Positions 6,507-12,967 of a stretch of DNA of 16,187 bases are shown in pieces (positions within the stretch are counted from its first letter, which is position 1; each line of letters starts with the position of its first letter). Location of the stretch: the NCBI GenBank assembly GCA_946536955.1, contig CAMNFJ010000056.1, positions 1 to 16,187 on the forward strand, given 5' to 3'. This DNA comes from CAG-791 sp002394525. GTDB lineage: Bacteria > Bacillota > Clostridia > Lachnospirales > Lachnospiraceae. The notes below the pieces were generated by a model, which was given only the letters and a program-made list of their open reading frames with translations, was not told where the DNA came from and did no database searches. The translations under genes and the position numbers were made by a program.

Positions 6507-7847
6507 TCACTTCTTCCCGCAGCACTTCTTGTATTTTTTGCCGGAGCCGCAGGGGCAGGGATCGTTGGGGTAGATCTTCTGCGGTACGGTCCGGGGAGCG
6601 GAACCGGTCGAGGGCGCGGGGGCGGGCTTCGGGGTCTCCGCCTTCATTCTGCGCAGGGCCTTCCGGAAGGTTTCCTCTTCCGTCAGGTCATCGCCGGCAT
6701 CATCAAAAGCTTCCTCTGTATAGTCGTAATCGTCGTCCTCATCGTCGAAGTCGTCCGTCCCGAAGGGAAGATTCTCCATGTCCTCCATCATCTGCCGGTC
6801 GATCTCGTTCTCGATCTGCTCCACAAGGTCCGCGTAATGCCAGCGCTTCTTTTCGTCGCCGGTCTTTTTATAGATCTTCTCGGCGCATCGATAGAGCTGC
6901 TCATATTCAGGGTCCGTGGAATCCTCTTTGGGCAGATGCTGGTCCAGGATCTCCAGGGCCCGGTCTGTCGCGCCTCTCTGATTCAGGATCAGGGCATATT
7001 CGGCAGCACAGTTCGGGCTGCCCGGCTCCTCCTTCATCCAGCGGGCAAACATGGCATCGGTTTCCTCCGGCTTTCCGGCCGCCTCGAGCAGGTCTCCCAG
7101 CGTTCCCCGGATGACGTCGGCGTCTCCCGCCTTCCAGGAAAAGGTGTCCAGGATCTCCCCGAGGATCCGGGCTCCCTCCTCCGGCATACCGGCATTGAGG
7201 TAGATCTCTCCCGCCTCGTCCAGCATATTGGCCAGGTCCATGCGGAAATCCGTGGCATCATCGATCTGCTCCGGCGACATGAATTCGAGGCCGCCGGTGG
7301 TTTCCCTGGCGTAATTGTCCTCCACAAAAGCCTTCAGCTCCGGCCAGAGGGCGGAAAATCCCTGCGCCGCCTTCTTATGTCTGTTAAACATCTGATCTTC
7401 GTCGACATCCTGCAGGGCCTCGCTGATCCGGCGCTCCCGCCCGGTCTCCCGGTCAGGGATCTTTTCCGCCCTGATCCTGTCGGCGCCAGCGACCGCCTTT
7501 TCGACACTTCTGCGGTAGCGGTTCTCCCGATAGGATCCGCCCGGCTGCATGACCTCAAAGAACTCTTCCACAAAAGCGTTGGCCAGCAGGGTCAGGGCCT
7601 GCTTGCGGTAAAAGCCCTTTCTCTGAAGAGTCCGCCAGGCTCCTGCGACAAAATCCGGCTGCCGGTCCTCGATCTGCTTCTGTGTTATCCTGAGGATCAT
7701 CCTGCCCAGGCGGGGATTGTAGTCCTCTGTGATCTCCTCGTCGTCCTCTTCAAAATATTCATCCGACAGGTCCATGTCCTCACCGGCCGGAAGCTGCCCG
7801 AACAGGTCCTGCATCTGCCCGGAGGAATCTTTTGCTCTTCTGCTCAT
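6507..7847 (-). CDS. TPR-like protein with C-terminal SEC-C zinc motif
   Basis: 446 residues from the ATG at 7847; an upstream in-frame TTG at 7871 is possible, but the AAGGA site before the ATG favours the shorter form. The N-terminus is acidic (about 24-42). The middle, about 200-345, has helical pairs of TPR type (for example LDEAGEIYLNAGMPEEGARI and RCAEKIYKKTGDEKKRWHYA). An extremely acidic segment follows (364-392), then a Pro/Ala linker and a C-terminal SEC-C motif, PNDPCPCGSGKKYKKCCG, with C431, C433, C442 and C443. SEC-C motifs bind zinc and in SecA contact SecB and the ribosome; in stand-alone proteins the role is mostly unknown. The build suggests a cytosolic adaptor. No enzyme motif is seen. 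Confidence 0.85.
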   Translation of the reverse strand: MSRRAKDSSGQMQDLFGQLPAGEDMDLSDEYFEEDDEEITEDYNPRLGRMILRITQKQIEDRQPDFVAGAWRTLQRKGFYRKQALTLLANAFVEEFFEVMQPGGSYRENRYRRSVEKAVAGADRIRAEKIPDRETGRERRISEALQDVDEDQMFNRHKKAAQGFSALWPELKAFVEDNYARETTGGLEFMSPEQIDDATDFRMDLANMLDEAGEIYLNAGMPEEGARILGEILDTFSWKAGDADVIRGTLGDLLEAAGKPEETDAMFARWMKEEPGSPNCAAEYALILNQRGATDRALEILDQHLPKEDSTDPEYEQLYRCAEKIYKKTGDEKKRWHYADLVEQIENEIDRQMMEDMENLPFGTDDFDDEDDDYDYTEEAFDDAGDDLTEEETFRKALRRMKAETPKPAPAPSTGSAPRTVPQKIYPNDPCPCGSGKKYKKCCGKK

Positions 7848-7975
7848 TTTTATCTTTTCCTTCTGCCGCAAGGCCGTTTCTCTGCCGCAGTTATGCTATC
7901 CTGCTGCGGCTTTGCCGTCCGGCCGCGGGATCATTGTCCGCCCGCGGGACCGCCCATTGTGTTCAGGCTGCGGCT

Positions 7976-8575
7976 TCAGTCCTCCTTGCACATCTCCTTA
8001 TATGTTTTGATGATATCCACGATGATATAGGCGATATCATTCTCCGATGTATCATAAAAAAGGTCGTAGTTTTCCGGCACGCCCCACTTCCTGCCGGTGT
8101 GCTTTTCGTAATAGGCCTTCCTGCTGCTGTCCTTGCGATGGGTCAGCTCCTCGCATTCCTCCCTGGACAGGCCCTGGACACGGCAGGTCCTGGCGATGCG
8201 GGCCTCGAGCGGGGCGGAAATAAAGATGCTGAGGACCTTGTATCCCGCCTTGCGCAGGGCCTCGTCGGCGCAGCGGCCGACAAAGACCGCGTCTTCCTTT
8301 TCGGCGATCTGGCGGATCACCTCCTGCTGGAGCTCGAACACCGTCTCCTCCATGGAATCCTCCACCACGGCCTCCTGCTGGTCAAAGAGGAAGGGGTTCT
8401 GGATCATCTCATCCATCTCGCTGATATGCTCCACATTGAGGTCGCCCCGCTGGGCGGCGAGCAGGATCAGCTCATTGTCATAGTAGGTCATTCCCAGCCG
8501 GTTGGAGAGGTATTCCCCGATCTTGTGTCCTCCGCTGCCAAACTGTCTTCCGATCGTGATCAAGACTTTTCCCAT
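7976..8575 (-). CDS. Cytidylate-kinase-like protein
   Basis: 199 residues. The N-terminus ITIGRQFGSGGHKIGEYL (6-23) matches the P-loop region of the cytidylate kinase-like family (Cytidylate_kin2). Other family marks are VGRCADEAL (99-107), an Arg-rich lid-like stretch (about 125-150, ARIARTCRVQGLS) and HTGRKWGVPENYDLFYDTS (159-177). Family members resemble CMP kinase but the true substrate is generally not known; nucleotide binding is likely, CMP phosphorylation less certain. An AGGAGG site six bases before the ATG fixes the start. It is probably the first gene of the cluster with the SEC-C and HTH proteins, although the 128-bp gap to the next gene leaves room for a separate promoter. I saw no strong promoter upstream. 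Confidence 0.88.
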   Translation of the reverse strand: MGKVLITIGRQFGSGGHKIGEYLSNRLGMTYYDNELILLAAQRGDLNVEHISEMDEMIQNPFLFDQQEAVVEDSMEETVFELQQEVIRQIAEKEDAVFVGRCADEALRKAGYKVLSIFISAPLEARIARTCRVQGLSREECEELTHRKDSSRKAYYEKHTGRKWGVPENYDLFYDTSENDIAYIIVDIIKTYKEMCKED

Positions 8576-8648
8576 GGGCTGCCTCCTTTACATTTTCTCT
8601 GCAGGTTCACATTAACAGTGTACCACATCTGTCTCTTTACCGTCCCAT

Positions 8649-8690
8649 AAAAAAATCGGGCAGAGGGATTTTGATATCCGTCTGCCCGAT
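8649..8690 (-). terminator. Intrinsic terminator of the trxA-trxB operon
   Basis: ATCGGGCAGA (8655-8664) pairs perfectly with TCTGCCCGAT (8681-8690); an inner GGAT/ATCC extends the stem past one mismatch. On the minus strand seven T follow (8655-8649). It lies about 170 bases after the trxB stop; the repeats at 8719-8808 lie between. Confidence 0.85.
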
Positions 8691-8718
8691 CCACTGTATC
8701 ACAGTTCAGTTTTATCCT

Positions 8719-8808
8719 GTCTCACGCTGTTACCAGTCTCACGCTGTTACGCGGGGACCCGCCTTCGCCCTTAAAAGATATGGCTGTTACGCGGGGACCC
8801 GTCCGCGT
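8719..8808. repeat. Nested short direct repeats with a GGGGAC hairpin
   Basis: GTCTCACGCTGTTAC occurs at 8719-8733 and 8736-8750. GCTGTTACGCGGGGACCCG occurs at 8743-8761 and 8783-8801. The last copy forms a hairpin, ACGCGG (8789-8794) with CCGCGT (8803-8808). No gene is supported between the trxB stop and the terminator. Confidence 0.7.
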
Positions 8809-8857
8809 CCCGAAATGGTATGGAGCTTTTTTCATACTCGTACTGACAGCGGGGATA

Positions 8858-9790
8858 TCATCCCTCCAGCAGGTATCTCTGCACGCTGGTGACGGCGTTT
8901 GCGCCGTCCGCGACCGCGGTGACGACCTGGCGGAGCTGCTTGGCGCGCACATCGCCGGCGGCAAAGACGCCGGGAATGCTGGTCTCGCAGGTCTCTCCGG
9001 CCACGATATAGCCGCCCGCGTTGGTCTCAATGCCGGTGCCGACGAAGCCCGAGCGGGGGGTGATGCCGACCGCGATGAAGACGCCGTCCGCCTCGATCAC
9101 GCGCTCGGAGCCGTCATTTTTGTTGACGACCGTGACGGTGGCCACCCTGCCGGCGGTTCCGTTTTCCGCCGTACCCTCGTTGATGGACTTGAGGTTGGAA
9201 TCCCAGACCATCTCCACATTGGGCAGGGCGAAGAGGGCTGTCTGCAGGGTCTTTACGGCGCGCAGCTCATCCCGGCGGTGGACGACATAGACCTTCTCAC
9301 AGCCGCGGGCCAGGAAGATCGCGTCCTCCACGGCGACATCGCCGCCGCCCACGACGACCGTGGTCTTTCCGCGGTAAAAGGCGCCGTCACAGGTGGCGCA
9401 GTAGGACACGCCGCGTCCCGCCAGGGTCTCCTCACCGGGAACACCCAGATGGCTGTGGGCAGCCCCGGAGGCGATGATGACGGCTTTGGCCTCAAATGTG
9501 CCCTCGTCGGTCAGGACTTTTTTGACCGGCCCCGTCAGGTCCAGGCCCTCCACGGCGGCATTGACGACCTCGGCCCCAAGCTTCTCGGCGTGGTCCGCCA
9601 TCCTCTGGGCCAGGTCCATGCCCGAAAGGCCGGGCAGACCGGGATAATTGTCGATCTCATAGGTGTCAATGATCTGTCCGCCATTGACGAAATTCTCTTC
9701 GATCAGAATATAGTCAAGCTCCGCGCGCGAAGCATAGATCGCGGCGGACAGGCCGGCCGGCCCGGCGCCGATAATGATCAGATCATGCAT
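8858..9790 (-). CDS. trxB: Thioredoxin-disulfide reductase
   Basis: 310 residues, the usual length for bacterial low-molecular-weight TrxB. It uses NADPH, through FAD and a redox-active disulfide, to reduce thioredoxin in the cytosol. The motifs are in order: FAD-binding GAGPAG (8-13), active-site CATC (131-134), NADPH-binding VGGGDVAVEDA (147-157) with HRRDELRA (171-178), and the second FAD segment AAGDVRAKQLRQ (277-288). The NADPH loop has Val where Ser is more usual (GGGDSA), a small variation. A GGGAG ribosome site about seven bases before the ATG supports the start. It follows trxA with a 74-bp gap that holds a small hairpin, so both are probably one transcript. Confidence 0.97.
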   Translation of the reverse strand: MHDLIIIGAGPAGLSAAIYASRAELDYILIEENFVNGGQIIDTYEIDNYPGLPGLSGMDLAQRMADHAEKLGAEVVNAAVEGLDLTGPVKKVLTDEGTFEAKAVIIASGAAHSHLGVPGEETLAGRGVSYCATCDGAFYRGKTTVVVGGGDVAVEDAIFLARGCEKVYVVHRRDELRAVKTLQTALFALPNVEMVWDSNLKSINEGTAENGTAGRVATVTVVNKNDGSERVIEADGVFIAVGITPRSGFVGTGIETNAGGYIVAGETCETSIPGVFAAGDVRAKQLRQVVTAVADGANAVTSVQRYLLEG

Positions 9791-9818
9791 GGTCTTCTCC
9801 CTTTAAAACAATCGTGCC

Positions 9819-9836
9819 CCGGCTCCGATCAGCCGG
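9819..9836 (-). other. Small hairpin between trxA and trxB
   Basis: CCGGCT (9819-9824) pairs perfectly with AGCCGG (9831-9836) around six bases. The next T-run on the minus strand is about ten bases away, so it is a weak terminator at most. It could be an intercistronic stem that lowers trxB relative to trxA. Confidence 0.4.
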
Positions 9837-9864
9837 AGTTCTCTCAAAACCGGATGCGCCGGCC

Positions 9865-10185
9865 TCACTGAGCGTTGGCTTCGAACTTCTGCTTCATGGC
9901 GGGCTTGGGGACTGCTCCGATGACCTCATCGACGACCGCGCCGCCCTTGAAGAACTTCATGTTGGGGATGCTCATGATGCCGTACTGCTGGGCGATCTCC
10001 GGATAATCATCCACATTGATCTTGCCGACCTTGATCTTTCCGTCATAATCCTCGGCCAGCTTGTCGATCACGGGGGACATCATCTTGCAGGGACCGCACC
10101 AGTCCGCATAGAAATCCACGAATACCGGGATATCGCTCTTCAGAACCTCAGCCTCAAAATTCTCATCTGTAAAAGTGTAGACCAT
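9865..10185 (-). CDS. trxA: Thioredoxin
   Basis: 106 residues, the normal size for thioredoxin. The active site WCGPC is at 29-33 within FVDFYADWCGPCKMMSPVI, and the cis-proline is P74 in MSIPNMKFF. It reduces cytosolic protein disulfides and is recycled by the reductase encoded just downstream. The sequence after the cis-proline (NMKFF) differs slightly from the common TLLLF type but fits the fold. An AAGGAAGG ribosome site stands seven bases before the ATG. It is the first gene of the operon, with a near-consensus promoter about 90 bases upstream and an inverted repeat at the expected transcript start. Confidence 0.97.
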   Translation of the reverse strand: MVYTFTDENFEAEVLKSDIPVFVDFYADWCGPCKMMSPVIDKLAEDYDGKIKVGKINVDDYPEIAQQYGIMSIPNMKFFKGGAVVDEVIGAVPKPAMKQKFEANAQ

Positions 10186-10255
10186 TGTTATACCTTCCTT
10201 TCTGGAGTTTTAACTTGTTTTCAATTGTTTATATCAGGCAGTTACATTTTTCTTT

Positions 10256-10277
10256 ATTAAATTGTTTGCAATTTAAT
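10256..10277. promoter_or_regulatory. Operator-like palindrome at the trxA transcript start
   Basis: ATTAAATTG (10256-10264) and CAATTTAAT (10269-10277) are perfect complements with a TTTG spacer. The palindrome overlaps two bases of the -10 and covers the expected start of transcription, a typical position for a repressor site. The bound protein cannot be named. Confidence 0.5.
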
Positions 10278-10303
10278 TATACATGCTTCCGGCTCCTTGT
10301 CAA
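10276..10303 (-). promoter_or_regulatory. Consensus promoter of trxA-trxB
   Basis: On the minus strand TTGACA (10303-10298) and TATAAT (10281-10276) are both perfect sigma-70/SigA hexamers, separated by 16 bases. The predicted start is near 10269, giving a leader of about 85 bases before the trxA ATG. Confidence 0.9.
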
Positions 10304-10335
10304 GCTTCGGATGAGCATGGGGGCGGTTTGGGGAG

Positions 10336-10526
10336 CCAGGGGACGGCGGGTTAGGAGACGGCGAGTCAGGGGACGGCGAGTCAGGGGACGGTTTGAGTCA
10401 GTGGGGACGGTTCTGTTGACTCATCTCAATGAGTCAACAGAACCGTCCCCACTGACTCAAACCGTCCCCACTGACTCACCAAACCGTCCCCACTGACTCA
10501 CCAAACCGTCCCCACTGACTCACCGA
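10336..10526. repeat. REPIN-like inverted repeat with flanking tandem partial copies
   Basis: A perfect inverted repeat has 41-base arms, 10384-10424 and 10429-10469, around CTCA. Each arm holds a smaller hairpin: TGAGTCA, a 16-base loop with GGGGACGGTTCTG, then TGACTCA (10394-10423; mirrored at 10430-10459). GGGGACGG also recurs to the left at 10339, 10354 (one change) and 10369, with a 15-base period. Its complement recurs to the right at 10462, 10484 and 10506, with 19- then 22-base periods. The element fills most of the gap between trxA and the kinase gene and begins 35 bases beyond the kinase stop, so the large hairpin may also end that transcript. Confidence 0.85.
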
Positions 10527-10560
10527 ACCCTGATTCAAGCCATCCCTGCCCCATCCAGGC

Positions 10561-11922
10561 TCATTCTCCCCTGGATAGCGGGAATTTCAGTGTGATCTCT
10601 GTCCCTCTTCCCGGCTGGCTGTCCATCTGTATGGCAGCCTTGTGGAACTGGGCGGCGTGTTTGACGATCGAAAGGCCCAGGCCGGTTCCGCCGATCTGTC
10701 TGGAGTGGCTCTTGTCCACGCGGTAGAAGCGCTCGAAGACCCGCTCCTGCTCCTCGGCCGGAATACCGATGCCGGTGTCCTCGACGGACAGGCAGGCTCT
10801 GTCTTTTTCCTTCCAGACTCTGATCGTGACTTCTCCGCCCTCCCGGTTGTATTTGACGGCATTGTCGCAGAGATTGTAGACCATCTCGTCGATCAGGTGG
10901 GCGGATCCCGGGACACAGACGGGCTGGTCCGGAGCTCCGGTCTTTCCGTCCTTCCCGGTCTCTCCCTCCACATGGATCGTCACCCTGCGCTTCCCGGCGG
11001 CAGGTTCAAGTGTCTTTGCCGCATTCCTGGCGGACTGCAGGAGGTCGACTTCCTCAATCTCAGCCGCGACAGCTCCCTCGTCCAGTTCGGACAGGCGGAT
11101 GATGTCGTTGATCAGAGTGATCATCCGCTGGCTCTCCCGGTAGATATCTCCCGCGAACTCGATCATTTTTTCCTCATCGCACAGGCCGCTCCGCATCAGC
11201 TCCGCGAATCCGCTGATCGAGGTCAGGGGGGTCTTGAGCTCGTGGGAGACATTGGCGGAGAACTCCCTGCGCATGCCTTCTCTCTCCTCCGCCTCCTTTT
11301 CGATCGTCCGCCGCTGGTCCTTCAATCGTTCCAGGAGGGGATTCAGCTCCGGGTAGACGTCCGCGTTGGAGAGGTCATCCAGATCCATTCTGTTGATCGG
11401 CAGGGCGATCGCGTTGGCAATGCGGAAGGCCGCGATGGCCGAGATGATAAGGACCAGGAGGATCCCGCCCAGGACAGGCGTGACCGCCAGCAGGGCCTCC
11501 CTGACGGCCCGCACGGGCCGCGACAGGCGGAGGACCGTGCCGTCCCGGCATAAAAAGGCACAGTACATGGTCTGGACACCGGTGGAGGAGGATTTGCGGA
11601 TGCCCCGGCCCGTCCCCTCCCGCAGGGCTGTCTCGACCTCCCTGAAGCCGGCCTGATTGGCCGTCAGGTCCGGATATTCGCTATCGTAGAGGACGCTCCC
11701 GTCCCGGTCGATCCATGTGATGCGGTTGATGTTTTCAAGGCTCCTGAGAAAGCGGATCCCGCCGACCTCCAACCCGCTGACCGCATAGGAGGCCTCTCCC
11801 TGAAGGGCCTTGTAGGTCTCCTCTATGGTCTGGGTATACTGCATGCTGAAAAAGATCACCGAGCAGATCAGGATGGCCGCCGCCCCCAGGGCGAAGGAGT
11901 ATGCGAAAATTTTTCTGGTCAT
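10561..11922 (-). CDS. Membrane sensor histidine kinase, PhoR-like
   Basis: 453 residues. There are two membrane helices (about 5-27 and 146-168) around a sensor region of some 115 residues facing outside. The linker (170-220) has no clear full HAMP. The HisKA box FSANVSHELKTPLTSISG is at 221-238, with phospho-acceptor H227. The ATPase domain has the N box (VYNLCDNAVKYN, 348-359), G1 DTGIGIP (382-388), F box FERFYRVD (396-403) and G2 GGTGLGLSIV (411-420). It autophosphorylates and passes phosphate to the response regulator encoded upstream on the same strand. The kinase core resembles PhoR-type kinases, and a phosphate transporter lies beyond the regulator, but the signal is inferred only. 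A GGGGGA site precedes the ATG. The 223-bp gap to the regulator is unusually long for such a pair and contains a duplicated fragment and a repeat. Confidence 0.94.
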   Translation of the reverse strand: MTRKIFAYSFALGAAAILICSVIFFSMQYTQTIEETYKALQGEASYAVSGLEVGGIRFLRSLENINRITWIDRDGSVLYDSEYPDLTANQAGFREVETALREGTGRGIRKSSSTGVQTMYCAFLCRDGTVLRLSRPVRAVREALLAVTPVLGGILLVLIISAIAAFRIANAIALPINRMDLDDLSNADVYPELNPLLERLKDQRRTIEKEAEEREGMRREFSANVSHELKTPLTSISGFAELMRSGLCDEEKMIEFAGDIYRESQRMITLINDIIRLSELDEGAVAAEIEEVDLLQSARNAAKTLEPAAGKRRVTIHVEGETGKDGKTGAPDQPVCVPGSAHLIDEMVYNLCDNAVKYNREGGEVTIRVWKEKDRACLSVEDTGIGIPAEEQERVFERFYRVDKSHSRQIGGTGLGLSIVKHAAQFHKAAIQMDSQPGRGTEITLKFPLSRGE

Positions 11923-12031
11923 TGTCTTTCCCCCGGTTCCCGGCCGCGGCCTTCTGCCACAGCTGCATGATCCGCTCCCGGTCTCTTCTGTCTGATCAGG
12001 CTCCAGCCCGCGCTCCCGCAGAATCAGGATC

Positions 12032-12056
12032 CCGCAGGCTCTGTCCCCGGGTGCGG
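12032..12056. repeat. Single REP-like hairpin between regulator and kinase genes
   Basis: CCGCA (12032-12036) and TGCGG (12052-12056) enclose a 15-base loop whose minus-strand reading is CCCGGGGACAGAGCC. The 15-mer CCGGGGACAGAGCCT recurs on the plus strand at 15195-15209. Size and core match the hairpins inside the two REPIN-like elements. Confidence 0.45.
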
Positions 12057-12094
12057 AAGCAAAAGCCGGCAGCCGGCGCTCCTCAGCTCAGTTT

Positions 12095-12145
12095 CTGTCA
12101 CTGCGCGCGGAAGCGATATCCCACGCCCCACAGCACTGTCTGCTG
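12095..12145 (-). pseudogene. Duplicated 3'-end fragment of a response regulator
   Basis: Positions 12095-12132 match 12143-12180, the last codons of the regulator gene, in 35 of 38 bases with a 48-base period. On the minus strand the frame continues past the regulator TGA as QQTVLWGVGYRFRAQ and then another TGA (12100-12098). TVLWGVGYRF is close to the usual C-terminal hairpin of OmpR-family regulators. This is a relic or duplication, not a separate gene. Confidence 0.6.
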
Positions 12146-12829
12146 TCACTGCGCGCGGAAGCGGTATCCCACGCTCCGCATGGTCTCGATGCAGGTCCCG
12201 GCAGGGCCGAGCTTGGACCGGAGCTTGCGGATATGCACATCCAGCGTCCTGTTTTCAGGCTCCGACCCAAGGTCCCAGATCCGGTCGAGCAGGACCTCTC
12301 TGGTCAGCACATTCCCTTCGTTGCGGACCAGGAGCAGCAGGAGCTGATACTCCTTGTAGGTCAGGGCGATCTCCTCCCCCCTGACATAGACCTCATGCCT
12401 CTCGGGCAGGATCAGGAGGTCGCCGCATCGGTATTCCTCGATCTGCTGGGCTCCGCCGGTCGAACTCCTGCGCAGGAGGGCGCGGACACGGGCCAGCAGT
12501 TCCATCATGCCAAAGGGCTTGGTGATATAATCGTCCGCTCCGGCATCCAGGCCCTCCACCCTGTCGTACTCCGCGCTCCTGGCCGTGAGCATGATGACAG
12601 GAAGGAACTGTGTCGGCCGCCTCTCCCGGACTCTCCCCAGGATGCTGATCCCGTCCTCCTCCGGCAGCATGATATCGAGCAGCAGCAGGTCCGGGACCCT
12701 CCTGTCCAGGGCATTCCAGAAAGCGGAGGGCAGGCCGAATCCCTCTACCGTGAACCCCTGGCTCTCCAGCGCATAGGTGACCAGCTTCCTGATACTGTCG
12801 TCATCTTCCAGAATATAGATCAATGGCAT
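12146..12829 (-). CDS. OmpR/PhoB-family response regulator
   Basis: 227 residues from the ATG at 12829, which has AGGAGG about nine bases upstream. The open frame extends 15 codons further, but MPLIYILEDDDSIRKL is the normal receiver start. The receiver domain (1-120) has acidic residues E8, D9 and D10, phospho-acceptor D52 (LLLLDIMLP), T82 and K104-P105. The winged-helix DNA-binding domain (130-227) has LTYKEYQLLLLL (156-167), a recognition helix near RTLDVHIRKLRSKL (194-207) and a C-terminal VGYRF wing. It is the partner of the kinase downstream. It shares a divergent promoter with the Na/Pi cotransporter gene, and direct TTAACA repeats there suggest Pho-type regulation, possibly including its own gene. 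The 3' end is duplicated just downstream. Confidence 0.94.
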   Translation of the reverse strand: MPLIYILEDDDSIRKLVTYALESQGFTVEGFGLPSAFWNALDRRVPDLLLLDIMLPEEDGISILGRVRERRPTQFLPVIMLTARSAEYDRVEGLDAGADDYITKPFGMMELLARVRALLRRSSTGGAQQIEEYRCGDLLILPERHEVYVRGEEIALTYKEYQLLLLLVRNEGNVLTREVLLDRIWDLGSEPENRTLDVHIRKLRSKLGPAGTCIETMRSVGYRFRAQ

Positions 12830-12849
12830 GGGCTCCGTCCTCCTGATTG

Positions 12850-12866
12850 TTAACACAGAATTAACA
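12850..12866 (+). promoter_or_regulatory. Candidate PhoP/PhoB-type box (two TTAACA repeats)
   Basis: TTAACA occurs at 12850-12855 and 12861-12866, an 11-base period with five bases between, as in the TT(A/C/T)ACA repeats bound by PhoP in Bacillus. TCTACA (12875) and TTTACC (12884) may be weaker further copies but are out of phase. The site lies in the 138-bp divergent gap between the regulator and the transporter. Confidence 0.5.
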
Positions 12867-12890
12867 TTAAGCAATCTACAGCCTTTACCT

Positions 12891-12911
12891 TATCATTCTA
12901 TCATCTGATAG
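12891..12911 (+). promoter_or_regulatory. Possible -10 and palindrome before the Na/Pi cotransporter
   Basis: TATCAT (12891-12896) is a fair -10 about 25 bases after the second TTAACA box, with no good -35, as expected of an activated promoter. CTATCATCTGATAG (12898-12911) is a perfect palindrome apart from its two central bases and covers the expected transcript start. Confidence 0.35.
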
Positions 12912-12967
12912 TGGAACAACAAAGAAACAAGAAGAAAAAAACAAGAAGAAAAAAAGAGGATAAAAAA

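Noticed and set aside
6837..8030. 397-residue plus-strand open frame
   Set aside because: Antisense to the SEC-C protein, which has clear motifs; a shadow frame.
8780..9871. 363-residue plus-strand open frame
   Set aside because: Antisense to trxB, whose FAD, NADPH and CATC motifs are complete.
10336..10526. Possible CRISPR array
   Set aside because: Periods of 15-22 bases leave no room for unique spacers, and the copies invert at the centre.
12911..12967. GTG start giving 19 extra Lys/Arg-rich residues to the Na/Pi cotransporter
   Set aside because: The stretch is the A/G-rich leader with the ribosome site; the ATG at 12968 has proper spacing.
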